A DNA stretch of 64,000 nucleotides from Hyphomicrobium_A sp963724945 (GCA_963724945.1 CAVRWL010000003.1:558001-622000), one strand, 5' to 3'; numbered from the stretch's first letter, positions 47,497 to 57,221 are shown. A program made the numbers and translations. The notes: generated by a model from the sequence alone, not told the origin.

Positions 47497-48108
47497 ATGC
47501 ATAGCGCCGGTCATAGCCATCGCCAGATCGTGCTCGCCTCGGCAAGCCGCGCGCGCCGCGAGCTCTTAGCGGCTGCCGGCGTCGCCTTCACGGTCGAGCC
47601 GGCGGACGTCGACGAGCCGGCGATCCGCAAGGATCTGTCGGGAGCGGGCGCCGTCGCGATCTCCGAGGTTTTGGCGCGCACCAAGGCGGAGAGCGTGAGC
47701 GCCAAGCACGCCGATTCGCTCGTCATCGGCGCCGACCAGGTGCTGGCACTCGGGCCCGAGCTTCTTTCCAAGCCCAAGGGCGAGGCCGAGGCACGCGCCA
47801 TGCTGCACAAGCTCAAGGGCCGCACGCACGAGCTGCACTCCGCCGTCGCCTTCGCCGAGCGCGGCAAGGCCGCATGGACGCACGTGGGGACGGCGCGGCT
47901 GACGATGCGCAAATTCTCCAACGCCTTCCTCGAGGACTATCTGGTGCGCGCCGGCGACCGTATCGGGCAGTCGGTCGGGGGCTACGAGCTCGAAGGCCTC
48001 GGCGTGCAGTTGTTCGAGCGCATCGAAGGCGACTACTTCACCATCCTCGGGCTGCCGCTGCTGCCGGTGCTGGACCAATTGCGCGCGCGCGGGATCCTCA
48101 CCCCATGA
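47497..48108 (+). CDS. maf: Maf-family nucleotide pyrophosphatase
   Basis: House-cleaning nucleoside-triphosphate pyrophosphatase. 203 residues: IVLASASRARRELLAAAG (first motif), DSLVIGADQVLALG, and a YELEGLGVQLFERIEGDYFTILGLPL C-terminus (in part). It overlaps aroE by four bases (ATGA), indicating coupling. Confidence 0.94.
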   Translation: MHSAGHSHRQIVLASASRARRELLAAAGVAFTVEPADVDEPAIRKDLSGAGAVAISEVLARTKAESVSAKHADSLVIGADQVLALGPELLSKPKGEAEARAMLHKLKGRTHELHSAVAFAERGKAAWTHVGTARLTMRKFSNAFLEDYLVRAGDRIGQSVGGYELEGLGVQLFERIEGDYFTILGLPLLPVLDQLRARGILTP

Positions 48109-48941
48109 GGCGTGCCTGCGTCATCGGCTGGCCGGTCGCGCACTCGCGCTCGCCGCTCATCCACGGCTACTGGTTGAGGCGCTACGGTGTCGACGGCGCC
48201 TACACCAAGGAGGCGCTGCGGCCAGACGCCGTTGCCGGCTTCCTCAGATGTCTCGCCGTGCACGGCTTCGTCGGTTGCAACGTGACGGTGCCGCACAAGG
48301 CGGCGGCGTTCGCCGCGGCGAATGTAAAGGAGGATTCGGCCCTCGCCGTCGGCGTGGCCAACACGCTGTGGCTCGCCGACGGCAAGCTCATTGCCGCCAA
48401 CACCGACACCTATGGCTTCATGACCAACCTCGGGCTCAGCGCGCCGGGCTGGGATGCGCACGATGCGCCGGTGGCGATCCTGGGTGCGGGCGGGGCAGCG
48501 CGCGCCATCGTCTACGGATTCCTGCAGGCCGGCGTGGCTGAGGTGCGCGTCTTTAATCGGACGCGGGAGCGCGCGGAGGCGCTGGCTCAAGCGTTCGGCC
48601 CGCGCGTCAAGGTGTTCGACTGGTCCGAGCGCGGACCGCGGTCGCGCGAGGCGGCGGTGCTCGTGAACACGACGACGATCGGCATGAATGGGGTTGGGTC
48701 CCTCGACCTCGACTTCCACATGTTCGACCCGAGGTGCGTCGTCGCCGACATCGTCTATGTGCCGCTCGCAACCGAGCTGATCGTGCGGGCACAGGGCCGC
48801 GGTCTGCGCACGGTCGACGGGCTCGGCATGCTCCTGCACCAGGCGGTGCCTGGGTTCGAGAAATGGTTCGGCGTGCGGCCCGAGGTGACGAGCGAGCTGC
48901 GCGCCCTCCTCGTCGCCGACATCGAGGCGGGCGCATGCTGA
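48105..48941 (+). CDS. aroE: Shikimate dehydrogenase
   Basis: Reduces 3-dehydroshikimate in aromatic synthesis. 278 residues: GWPVAHSRSPLIHGYWLRR, catalytic Lys in NVTVPHKAAAF, NADP loop ILGAGGAARAIVYGF with the following RTRERAEALA (arginine clamp). ATG 48105 overlaps maf's stop and its own stop overlaps coaE's start. Confidence 0.95.
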   Translation: MRRACVIGWPVAHSRSPLIHGYWLRRYGVDGAYTKEALRPDAVAGFLRCLAVHGFVGCNVTVPHKAAAFAAANVKEDSALAVGVANTLWLADGKLIAANTDTYGFMTNLGLSAPGWDAHDAPVAILGAGGAARAIVYGFLQAGVAEVRVFNRTRERAEALAQAFGPRVKVFDWSERGPRSREAAVLVNTTTIGMNGVGSLDLDFHMFDPRCVVADIVYVPLATELIVRAQGRGLRTVDGLGMLLHQAVPGFEKWFGVRPEVTSELRALLVADIEAGAC

Positions 48942-49546
48942 TCATCGGCATTACGGGATCGCTCGGCATGGGCAAATCGACGGCGGCCGAGTATCTGCAC
49001 ACGCGCGGGATCCCCGTCTTCGACGCCGACAAGGAGGTGCACAAGCTCTACGAGGGCGCCGCGGTGGCGCCGATCGAGGCGGCGTTTGCGGGGACGACTT
49101 TGGGCGGCAAGGTCGACCGCGAGAAGCTCTCCGCCGCGCTCATCGCCGCACCGCACCGCTTCGGCGAGCTGGAGAAAATTGTGCATCCCTTGGTGCGCGA
49201 GGCCGAGCGCACGTTCCTGAGGGCGCAAGCCCGGCGCGGCACCGACGTCGTCGCGCTGGAGATCCCGCTCCTGTTCGAGACGGGCGCCGACGCGCTCGTC
49301 GACGTGACCGTCGTCGTCAGCGCCACGCCCGAGCTGCAGCGCCAGAGATTGAAGAAAAGAGGCGTCTCGCGCGAGAAGCTTGAGCAGCTCTTAGCCCGCC
49401 AGCTCCCGGACGCGGAAAAGCGCGCGCGCGCCGATTTCGTCGTGGACACGAGCGGGGACGTGACGGAGAGCCGCGCCCAGCTCGATGTGCTCGTTGAGCA
49501 ACTCAAAGACCGCGCCGGTAGCGCCTACGCGCGTCATTGGGCTTGA
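48935..49546 (+). CDS. coaE: Dephospho-CoA kinase
   Basis: Final step of coenzyme A synthesis. 203 residues: GITGSLGMGKSTAAEYLHTRG (P-loop, shown as GSLGMGKST), VFDADKEVHKLYEG, and IVHPLVREAE with the LLFETGAD segment. The ATG overlaps the aroE stop in an ATGCTGA arrangement. The other CoA gene, coaA, is 16 kb away. Confidence 0.95.
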   Translation: MLIIGITGSLGMGKSTAAEYLHTRGIPVFDADKEVHKLYEGAAVAPIEAAFAGTTLGGKVDREKLSAALIAAPHRFGELEKIVHPLVREAERTFLRAQARRGTDVVALEIPLLFETGADALVDVTVVVSATPELQRQRLKKRGVSREKLEQLLARQLPDAEKRARADFVVDTSGDVTESRAQLDVLVEQLKDRAGSAYARHWA

Positions 49547-49582
49547 AGTGCGGAGCCAATTCGCAGCACATATGCTTCCTCA

Positions 49583-50296
49583 ATGCGCGAGATCGTCCTC
49601 GATACGGAAACGACGGGCCTCGACCCCAAGAGCGGCGACCGCCTCATCGAGGTCGGCTGCGTCGAGCTGTTGAACCGCATCCCGACGGGCCGCGAGTTCC
49701 ACCGCTACGTCAATCCCGAGCGTGACGTTCCGGCGGAGGCCGTTGCGGTGCACGGGTTGTCGGGCGAGTTCCTGAAGGACAAGCCGCTTTTTGCGCAAGT
49801 GGCCGAGGAGCTCCTCGAGTTCATCGCCGAGGACGGCCTCGTCATCCACAACGCCGTCTTCGATATCGGCTTTCTCAATGCGGAGCTTTCTCGGCTGTCG
49901 CATCCGCCGATCACCATGGACCGCGTCACCTGCACGCTGCAGCTCGCGCGGCGCCGCCATCCGGCCGGACCCAACAGCCTCGATGCCCTGTGCAAGCGCT
50001 ACGGCATCGACAATTCCAAGCGCTCAAAGCACGGGGCGCTCGTCGATTCGGCGCTGCTGGCCGAGGTCTACATCGAGTTGTTGGGCGTGCGCCAGGCGGC
50101 ACTCGGGCTCGCGATGGAGAGCGCCGCGGCGCTCAGGGAGGAGGCCGGCACTGGCGGCCGGCGCGGGGCGCTTGTCCGGCCCGCGCCACTGCCGCAGCGG
50201 CTTACGGCGGAGCTGGAGGCGGAGCACCTCGTCTTCATCGAGACGCTGGGACCGCGGGCGCTGTGGCGCCGCTATCTCCTCTCCGCGGCGGAGTAG
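49583..50296 (+). CDS. dnaQ: DNA polymerase III epsilon subunit (3'-5' proofreading exonuclease)
   Basis: Proofreading subunit. 237 residues: ExoI IVLDTETTGLDP, ExoII VIHNAVFDIGFLNAEL, ExoIII with DALCKRYGIDNSKRSKHGALVDSALLAEVY (in part: HGALVDSALLAEVY, containing the catalytic His and Asp). The C-terminus is short and has a degenerate alpha-binding tail. It ends the maf-aroE-coaE-dnaQ run. Confidence 0.95.
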   Translation: MREIVLDTETTGLDPKSGDRLIEVGCVELLNRIPTGREFHRYVNPERDVPAEAVAVHGLSGEFLKDKPLFAQVAEELLEFIAEDGLVIHNAVFDIGFLNAELSRLSHPPITMDRVTCTLQLARRRHPAGPNSLDALCKRYGIDNSKRSKHGALVDSALLAEVYIELLGVRQAALGLAMESAAALREEAGTGGRRGALVRPAPLPQRLTAELEAEHLVFIETLGPRALWRRYLLSAAE

Positions 50297-50517
50297 CGTC
50301 GCGCAAAGAAGGATGCCGAGCGGTCGTAACGCAACTGGAAGCTCACTGCGAGGGGCGACGGGCGTGGGTCGCGCCCTACATGGCAGGGCTGTCGTTGACG
50401 AGCAGTCTTTAGTTACCGTCACGACGTACCGCCGGTTACGGTGTTATCATGCGGGAGGTTGGCTCTTTTGCTAATCGCCGCTAGAGTCATGGTGGTTTCG
50501 GCTATTGGTGTTGCGTT

Positions 50518-51308
50518 ATGTCTTTGGTTTCGACGCTCGACGGCGTTGCCATACGCCTCCCTCCTGATCGTCAGGAGCGGTTGCTCTACTGGCGCAGGGC
50601 ACAAAAGGAAGGCTGGGAAAGGTGTAGGTTGCGCTTCGTTAGACAGAATACGGACAACCGCACGACCTTCATCGACATCGGTGCCTGGATCGGCCCAGTT
50701 TCATTGTTCGCCGCAGCGCACGCGGAAGCGTGTCATCGCCATAGAGCGAGATCCGGTAGCGGCGCAGGAGCTCGAAGAGATCGTTGCGCTCAACAACGCA
50801 CCGTAGAAGTCTGGCAGGCAGCGATTGGCGTCGACAATCAGCCCTTAAATCTGATCGTCCACCGTGCCCTGGGCGACACCATGACGTCCGCACTGGGAGA
50901 CCCCGGCGCTGAGAAGATTACTGTCAATTCACTGACGTTCGAGGATCTAAGCGCGGCGCTATCGAGCGACGACGTGAAAGTGACCCTGAAAGTGGACATT
51001 GAGGGGCAAGAGTTTCAAATCGCACCAGATCTTGTCGCCTTCGCGCGGCGACACGGCGCCCTCTCCACCTCTCCATTCACTCGGGCCTTCTCTGCAGGTC
51101 GCTACGCAGATCGTTCGGCCCCGCGCGGGCGCGCTTTCTCACCTTCAAGGCGACGGCCGCTCTGATCGATCGGATAAGTTCGCACGGTCGCGTGACGCGT
51201 TCAAAGACCGGCCGACCAGTGTCGAGGTCGATGCTGCTTTCCCTCGTGTTCCTACGCAGAAAGCCAAGGAACTTCGACGTCGATGTTATCCCTCCAGCAA
51301 CCCTATAG
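50518..51308 (+). pseudogene. FkbM-family methyltransferase remnant, at least three frameshifts
   Basis: Three frames each hold part of one protein: TTFIDIGAWIGPVSLFAAAH (SAM loop), then VIAIERDPVAAQELEEIVALNN, then QAAIGVDNQPLNL, KVTLKVDIEGQEFQIAPDL, and a last frame LHLSIHSGLLCRSL onward to a TAG at 51306. This order is that of FkbM-type methyltransferases, usually in glycan or secondary-metabolite loci. The local base composition is less GC-biased than its neighbours, so it could be acquired DNA. The damage may be real decay or poor local sequence. Confidence 0.6.
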
Positions 51309-51485
51309 ATTGACGGGGTTGGGTTGAAAGATGCCAAAATTATCTGCGCTGATACAGACTGTGGCCGCGGCGAACGCAGACGATACTCTCGTACTCTCGT
51401 TTCCCGGGCATGGCGCCCAGGCATTTCGTGACACCTGCGGACATGATGCGTAGATGCTCTGCTCAGTGGAACTCCTCAGCTGCGT

Positions 51486-51512
51486 CATGGCGGAGCCATG
51501 CTTCGCATGGAC
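51486..51512. repeat. Dispersed repeat copy
   Basis: A 27-base stretch (starting CATGGCGGAGCC and ending CATGGAC) identical, in reverse complement, to 24980-25006. The 280-base gap between the methyltransferase remnant and secB has no gene that I can support. Confidence 0.7.
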
Positions 51513-51590
51513 GGGAGAGGTCGACGCGAATGCGAGAGCATGAGCGGCGGATGAGGGGTTAGCGGCTCTCGGGGACGGGTACGAGATCGC

Positions 51591-52100
51591 TCAGTTCTTG
51601 GCTTCGGGCGCGGACTTCTGCGCGGCAAGCTCCTGCTGGCGGCGCACATAGAGCGTCGCGAAGTCGAAGGGGTCGAGCAGGAGCGGGGGAAAGCCGCCTT
51701 CGCGCGAGATGTCGGCGACGAGCCGGCGTAGGAACGGAAAGAGGATCGACGGGCAGTTGACGAGCAGGAACGGCTCGAGCGCCTGCGCCGGGATGTTCTC
51801 GATCTTGAACAGGCCCGCGTACACGACCTCGAGCTCGTAGACGGTGCCGTACTGGTTCGTCGCGTGCGCGTTGAAGTCGATGCTGCTCTCGTAGAGGTCG
51901 GGGCCGACCCCTTGCGCGTTGACGTTGATCGCGAGCTGCAGGTTCGGCGTGTCGCCGGGCTCCTTCAGGAGCTTGCCGATGTTCGGGTTCTCAAACGACA
52001 GGTCCTTAACGTACTGGCCGACGACCTTGACCTGCACGGGCGGCGGCGCCGGCTTGTCCTCGGCGGGGTGGCCGTTCGTTCCCTTGCCGGCGTTCGTCAT
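51591..52100 (-). CDS. secB: Protein-export chaperone SecB
   Basis: Tetrameric cytosolic chaperone that keeps preproteins unfolded for SecA. 169 residues: VVGQYVKDLSFENPNIGKLL (20 residues, the family opening), EVVYAGLFKIENIPAQALEPFL (in part) and LLVNCPSILFPFLRRLVADI. Start 52100 (MTNAGKGTNG) is followed by the acidic leader typical of alphaproteobacteria. Confidence 0.96.
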   Translation of the reverse strand: MTNAGKGTNGHPAEDKPAPPPVQVKVVGQYVKDLSFENPNIGKLLKEPGDTPNLQLAINVNAQGVGPDLYESSIDFNAHATNQYGTVYELEVVYAGLFKIENIPAQALEPFLLVNCPSILFPFLRRLVADISREGGFPPLLLDPFDFATLYVRRQQELAAQKSAPEAKN

Positions 52101-52219
52101 CGCTGCGGGTCCATGTGACTTCAAGGATTCATCTGGCTTTACGCTTGCCGTGCGGCTGGCTAGCACGCCGACCCGACCGCCGGCAATGCTTCGCAGCGCC
52201 TCGGTACGGGCTCGTTCCT

Positions 52220-52699
52220 CTAAGACTCGTCGTCCGTTTTAACGTCGTGCTCACCGAGCCGCTCATAGGTTCCCTCGATGACGGTGGGACGCGCTACCTT
52301 GCCAGAGCGCGTGCCTTCGGAGGCTCTCGATCCTCCCGCAAGCGCCGAAAGGGCCCGCCTGATCGCCGATCGGCGCACGAGCGGTACGAGCAGCAACAGC
52401 CCGATCGCGTCCGACAAGAAGCCGGGAACGATGAGCAAAAACCCGGCCACGATGAGAACATAGCCGTCGAGCAGCGGCTCGAGCGGAACGCGTCCCTCGC
52501 TCATGGCGGCGAGCATGCGGCTCACCATGGAAAGGCCTTGCTCGCGGATGACGACCATGCCGAGCGCCGCCGCGGCGATGAGGAGCGCGATCGTCGGCCA
52601 GAAACCGATCGTTTCCCCGGCTTTGATAAGAAGGGCGATCTCGAGCAGCGGAAAGGCGACGAAGATCAGAAGCAGAGCCAGACGCAAGGACGGCAGCAT
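52220..52699 (-). CDS. fxsA: FxsA family membrane protein
   Basis: 159 residues with three hydrophobic segments: LALLLIFVAFPLLEIALLIKAG, IALLIAAAALGMVVIREQG, and GYVLIVAGFLLIVPGFLSDAIGLLLLVP (in part). FxsA/YtzA proteins are named for relief of phage F exclusion; their cellular role is unclear. It sits between secB and the Tim44-like gene. Confidence 0.9.
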   Translation of the reverse strand: MLPSLRLALLLIFVAFPLLEIALLIKAGETIGFWPTIALLIAAAALGMVVIREQGLSMVSRMLAAMSEGRVPLEPLLDGYVLIVAGFLLIVPGFLSDAIGLLLLVPLVRRSAIRRALSALAGGSRASEGTRSGKVARPTVIEGTYERLGEHDVKTDDES

Positions 52700-52959
52700 G
52701 GCAGACCCTCAAATGTTGCTCATATCGGGTCCCAGATCGCCTGAAGTTGCCGCAATCCGGTTGGCTTTGGGGCGTTTGTGCCCTACTTTGCAGGGAGCGA
52801 CCATCGTTATCTCATGATGGCGGATCGGATCAGAGGCCCCTCGCTGGCGTTGGACTTGTGCGTTGGACTTAAGCCTGGGGCTTGGGCCACGCGTGCCGCG
52901 CGATCATATATAGCTTTCGTATCCAGTCACGCCGTTGATCGCCAGGAAGGCAGCCGCCA

Positions 52960-53700
52960 ATGGAGACGATTAATCTCTTTACCCTCATATTGCTGATCGT
53001 TGCGGTCGTCGTGATCCTGAAGCTGCGCAGCGTTCTCGGGCGGCGCACGGGCGATGAGGAGGCCCGGCTCGAGCGCTACCGGGCCGAGCGGCGCCAGCAG
53101 GGCACGGCGCCTGCACCCACCGACAACGTCGTGGCGATGCCGCGGCGCGATCGCGAGGGCCCCATGCCCCAGGGCAGCGAGGTCGCGCTCGCGGATGCCG
53201 AGGAGCGCATCAAGGACTATCCCGGCATCGACGCCGAGGTGCGCAACGGGCTGCTCGACGTCGCCAAGCTCGATCCCGCCTTCGACCCCGAGGCGTTCGT
53301 TCGCGGCGCGAAGGCTGCCTACGAGATGATCGTGACCGCGTTCGCGGAGGGCAACCGCAAGATCCTCAAGGATCTCTTGAGCCGCGACGTCTACGACGGC
53401 TTCACGCGCGCCATCACCGAGCGCGAGGGCCGCGGCGAGCAGGTCGACCAGAGCTTCGTCGGCATCAACAAGGCCGAGATCGTCGAGTTGGAGGTCAAGA
53501 GCGGCATCGCCAACGTCACGGTGCGCTTCGTGAGCCAGCTGATCTCGGCGACGCGCGATAAGGCCGGCGCGATCCTCTCCGGCGACCCGCAGCGCATCAA
53601 GGACGTGACCGACATCTGGACCTTCAGGCGCGACATCTCCTCGGTGAAGATGCGCGCCAATCCGAACTGGGAGCTCGTGGCGACCCAGTCGCCGAGCTGA
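52960..53700 (+). CDS. Tim44/TimA-family membrane-associated protein
   Basis: 246 residues: one N-terminal transmembrane helix (INLFTLILLIVAVVVILKLRS), an acidic/basic linker, and a C-terminal Tim44-like domain (about 90-246) with FDPEAFVRGAKAAYEMIVTAF, LKDLLSRDVYDGFTRAI and IWTFRRDISS. Bacterial TimA proteins resemble the mitochondrial import component Tim44 and probably act at the inner membrane. Divergent from fxsA. Confidence 0.92.
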   Translation: METINLFTLILLIVAVVVILKLRSVLGRRTGDEEARLERYRAERRQQGTAPAPTDNVVAMPRRDREGPMPQGSEVALADAEERIKDYPGIDAEVRNGLLDVAKLDPAFDPEAFVRGAKAAYEMIVTAFAEGNRKILKDLLSRDVYDGFTRAITEREGRGEQVDQSFVGINKAEIVELEVKSGIANVTVRFVSQLISATRDKAGAILSGDPQRIKDVTDIWTFRRDISSVKMRANPNWELVATQSPS

Positions 53701-53726
53701 GGGAGCGCGAGGGCTAGGGTGCGCGG

Positions 53727-54957
53727 GTGGCAGCAAGCGGCGCCGGCAAGCATTCTGACCGTAGGGCCATCATCAGGGCCGTGGCGCTTGCCGCCGCGGC
53801 CCTCAGCATAACAGGCGTCATCGCCGCCATCGCCATTCATCTCTTCATGACGACGCCCAAGGCCACGCTGGAACCCGCCCGCTTCGCCGATCTGCCGAGG
53901 TGGGAGGACGACGATCATCTGGCGGCGCTGAAGACGTTCCTGCGCTCCTGCGAGCGCGTGATCGCGCGGGGGCAAAGCACCGCAAGCGCCACCGCCGCAA
54001 ATGGCGCCGACCTGGCAGCCGCGTGCCGCGCCGCACAGGCGCTCAAGGCGCCGACGCGCGTTGCGGCCAAAGCCTTCTTCGAGAGCCACTTCATTCCCAA
54101 TCGCGTCGTTGAGGAGGGCCGTGGGCTGCTGACAGGCTACTACGAGCCGGTGCTCGAGGGCTCGCGCAAGGAGGGGGGCCGTTTCCACGTGCCCATCTAC
54201 AAGCGCCCGCCCGATCTCATCAATGTCGTCGCCGAGACCGAGCGCGCCTCCAAGAGCGACGGCTACTCGCACCTGCGTAAGACGGCGAAGGGGACCGAGC
54301 CCTATCCGACACGGGCCGCTATCGAGCAGGGCGCGCTCAAGGGCCAGGGCCTGGAGCTTCTCTACCTCGAGGATCCTGTCGATGCCTTTTTCATGCAGGT
54401 GCAGGGATCGGGGCGCATCAAGCTCACCGACGGCACGAGCGTGCGCATCAACTACGATGGCAAGAACGGCTATCCCTATACGTCGGTCGGGCGCTATCTC
54501 GTGGAGCAGGGCATCTTCGCGCCGGGCACGGTGACGCTGCAGGCCTTGCGCAAATGGCTGCACGCCGATCCCGAGCGCGGAAAAAAAGCGATGTGGCAGA
54601 ACCAGTCGTTCGTCTTCTTTCGCGAGCTCGACGGCACGCAAGCGCAGGACGGCCCCCTGGGCGCGCTCTCCGTGCCGCTGACGCCGGGGCGCAGCCTCGC
54701 CGTCGACACCGCCTACCATCGGCTCGGATCGCCCATCTACGTGACGGCGCCGTCGCTGACATTGTCGGCGAAGGAGGGCTTCAACCGCCTCATGGTGGCA
54801 CAGGACGTCGGCTCCGCCATCAAAGGCCCGGAGCGCGGCGACATCTACTACGGGTCGGGCGACAAGGCTGGACGGCTCGCGGGCACGACAAAGCATGCGG
54901 GCAGCTTTTTCGTGCTCATCCCCATCCGCCGAGCCGCAAACGGCGCAGGCCCACTGA
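53727..54957 (+). CDS. mltA: Membrane-bound lytic transglycosylase MltA, probable C-terminal frameshift
   Basis: Cleaves peptidoglycan to anhydromuropeptides. One N-terminal transmembrane helix, then the MltA barrel (HFIPNRVVEEGRGLLTGYYEP) and the 3D domain: LEDPVDAFFMQVQGSGRI, catalytic Asp region in DIYYGSGDKAGRLAG. Read straight, the frame runs to 55088, over smr; changing frame near 54925-54931 stops it at 54957, 16 bases before smr's start, giving 409 residues. The extent given is that corrected end. The Tim44-like gene is 26 bases upstream. Confidence 0.87.
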
Positions 54958-54973
54958 TCCGGCAACGCTCGCC

Positions 54974-55630
54974 ATGGCCAAAAAAGACAAAGACAATCGG
55001 CCATCGAGCAAGTCCACCGGCAAGCGCGCGAGCGAGCATCTCTCCGCGGAGGAGCGCGCTCTTTGGGAGCACGCCGCGCGCGACTTGAAGCCCTTGAAGG
55101 TCAAGGCCGAGCGCGTCGCGGGCAGCGGCAAGGAAGCGCCTGAGGCTGCGCGCGCGCACAAGGAGACCGTGCGCGCCGTGCCGCCGCCGCGTCGTCCCGA
55201 GCCGCGCCCTGCCGCGCCCGCGAAGCCGACCGTCCCCCCGCTCGCCGATCTGGAGCGGGAGCGGCGCAAGATGCGGCGCATCGGAACCGGCCGCATCGAT
55301 ATCGAGGCGAGGATTGACTTGCACGGCATGCGCCAGGCGGAGGCGCACGCCGCGCTGCGCCGGTTCCTGACGCGCGCGCACGCCGACGGGCGGCGCTGGG
55401 TGCTCGTCATCACCGGCAAGGGTGCGCCGCTCGACCGCGAGCGGGAGGCCGACGACGTCGGCTACGGCAGCATCGAGCGTGGGGTCTTGCGCCGCAACGT
55501 GCCGCGCTGGCTCGCCGAGCCTGAGCTGAGAGCGATCGTCGTCGGCTATGCGACGGCCGCCATCCGCCACGGCGGCGAGGGCGCGCTCTACGTGCAGCTG
55601 CGCAAGAACGATCGCTTGCGACACGACTAG
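54974..55630 (+). CDS. Smr-domain protein
   Basis: 218 residues: a Lys/Ala/Pro-rich N-terminal half (MAKKDKDNRPSSKSTGK...), then a Smr domain: IDLHGMRQAEAHAALRRF (DLHG), VLVITGKGAP and RAIVVGYATAAIRHGGEGALYV (in part). Smr proteins are nuclease-related. The mltA-smr pair is standard in Rhizobiales. Confidence 0.93.
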   Translation: MAKKDKDNRPSSKSTGKRASEHLSAEERALWEHAARDLKPLKVKAERVAGSGKEAPEAARAHKETVRAVPPPRRPEPRPAAPAKPTVPPLADLERERRKMRRIGTGRIDIEARIDLHGMRQAEAHAALRRFLTRAHADGRRWVLVITGKGAPLDREREADDVGYGSIERGVLRRNVPRWLAEPELRAIVVGYATAAIRHGGEGALYVQLRKNDRLRHD

Positions 55631-55713
55631 GTGGTGGGCTCATAAATCTTCTGCTTCACCTGCAATAGCGATCATCGCCGCTCATTGCTCCATGTCGCCG
55701 AAGGTCTGCATTC

Positions 55714-56149
55714 TCAGCCCTTATAGGCCTTGCGAAAATTCTCTGAGGACAGCTCGCCGAGAACGGCGCGAAGGCTCGCGGCCTTCTTGTCTCCGAAGAC
55801 TTTCTCAAAGCGCTGTTGCGCCTTTGCCCAGAGGCGCATCGTTTGTTGAAGCTTCTTTTGGCCGGCATGCGTCAGCGTTGACGTGCTTCACGCGGCGATC
55901 CTCCTTGTCCGGAACGAGGGCAACATAGCCGTCTCGGACAAGTGGCTTGAGAGTATGTCCGAGTGCGGAGAGGTCCATGACGATCTCGGCCGCAAGATCA
56001 CGCAGCGTCGGCGCGCCCATGATGTGGATCTGGGCCAGCAGGCCATGCTGGGTGGCACGCAGTCCGCTGGGCGCAAGCTCATCGTCATAGAGCTGACCCA
56101 GCATGCGGCTTGCCCGCCGCAGCATGGAGTTGTTGCAGTCCTGTGTCAT
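55714..56149 (-). CDS. MarR-family regulator, frameshifted
   Basis: A second MarR protein: QLYDDELAPSGLRATQHGLL, TLRDLAAEIVMDLSALGHTL and PLVRDGYVALVPDKEDRR are in one frame; from about 55883 the frame shifts to LTHAGQKKLQQTMRLWAK and RFEKVFGDKKAASLRAVL, ending at 55714. The 436-base span implies one extra base; corrected 144 residues. It is divergent from a hydrolase remnant, and two similar palindromes lie between them. Confidence 0.85.
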
Positions 56150-56197
56150 CGGAACCTCTCCCTCATGAAGGGTGGGGTAGGCCTAAAGAACAATCAA

Positions 56198-56207
56198 GGC
56201 ATATGCC
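56198..56207. promoter_or_regulatory. Palindrome, possible MarR operator (proximal)
   Basis: GGCATATGCC is a perfect 10-base palindrome about 50 bases before the MarR start. It shares the TATGCCA core with the second site at 56299. Confidence 0.5.
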
Positions 56208-56298
56208 ACTGATTTGACTAGACTAAGTCGATTTGCCCCTCTGCATCGCTCCCCCCTTCAACCAGAAAAGTCTTGATTTCTCCGTCTTCCGTTCTGAT

Positions 56299-56314
56299 AC
56301 TGGTATATGCCAGT
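56299..56314. promoter_or_regulatory. Palindrome, possible MarR operator (distal)
   Basis: ACTGGTATATGCCAGT has perfect ACTGG/CCAGT arms. It lies about 20 bases before the hydrolase ATG at 56335, near its AGGAGA ribosome site, so binding would block that promoter. Confidence 0.55.
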
Positions 56315-56334
56315 AGTTAGACAGGAGACGTATC

Positions 56335-57175
56335 ATGGTTGGTAAAGTGCGGCCACGACCGTGGCCAACCAGACGGTGCAGGGCTCGAACGGCGTGCGCT
56401 ATGCCTATCGGCGTTCGGCAACCCGGCAGCTGTAGGCCGTTTGTCCTGCTTAACCAACTTTCGCAGCAACTGACAATTGGACCCCGCGAAGCCGACGCTT
56501 TGGCCGTCGAGCGGAGGTGATCGCCTTCAACAACGTGGGCGTTGCCTCAACTGACGGGACGACACCGCATCCCGGACGCAGATGGCCGGGACGCCACATC
56601 TCGTCAAGCGTCAAACTGAGCAAGACGATCTTTTCGGATTTTCGCTTGGCGGCTTCGTCGCCCAGGAGATCGCCCTACCGAGGCCGAACCTCGTGCGCAA
56701 GCCCACCTCGCCGGCACCGGACCCGAAGGCGGGCCCCTCATGCACGGCTGGCGCAAAGACGTCGCCGACAACGCCCGCAGCGATCAGGCCGGCGCCGAGC
56801 AGCTTCTCTACATCATGTTCAGGCATACGCCGAGCAGTCAGGCCAAGGGTGCGGAATATCTGGGCCGCTTCATGGAGCGCAAGGACCGCGATGCGCCGAG
56901 CAAGCTTGCAATGCGTGTCGCGCAATATGATGCCGTCGTCGAATGGGGGGTGCCCGACCATAACAAGCTGCAGCGCCTTGTGGCCATTCAGCAGCCGACC
57001 TTCGTCGCCAACGGCGATGACGATCTGATGTGCCCACCGCGGCTCACGCACCTGATGGGCGGACTTATTGCGAATGCCCAAGTCAAGATCTATCCGGATG
57101 CCGGACACGGCTTCCGTGGCAGCACCACATGGAGCGTTGGTGCCGACGTGAGACGCATTCCTATCGGCTTGAGCC
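56335..57175 (+). pseudogene. Alpha/beta hydrolase remnant, multiple frameshifts
   Basis: Translating all three frames gives a coherent alpha/beta hydrolase in pieces: VQGSNGVRYAYRR, VIAFNNVGVASTDGTTPH, LFGFSLGGFVAQEIAL (nucleophile elbow, Ser in GFSLGG), GPLMHGWRKDVADNARSDQ and PTFVANGDDDLMCPP, then IYPDAGHGF. At least five frame changes are needed in 0.8 kb, more than in the essential genes of the window, so true decay is possible. Divergent from the MarR gene, probably under its control. Confidence 0.65.
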
Positions 57176-57221
57176 GGCACGGACCTTCGCGCGGTCAGCC
57201 GCGCGGAGGCCGCAGCGAGCC

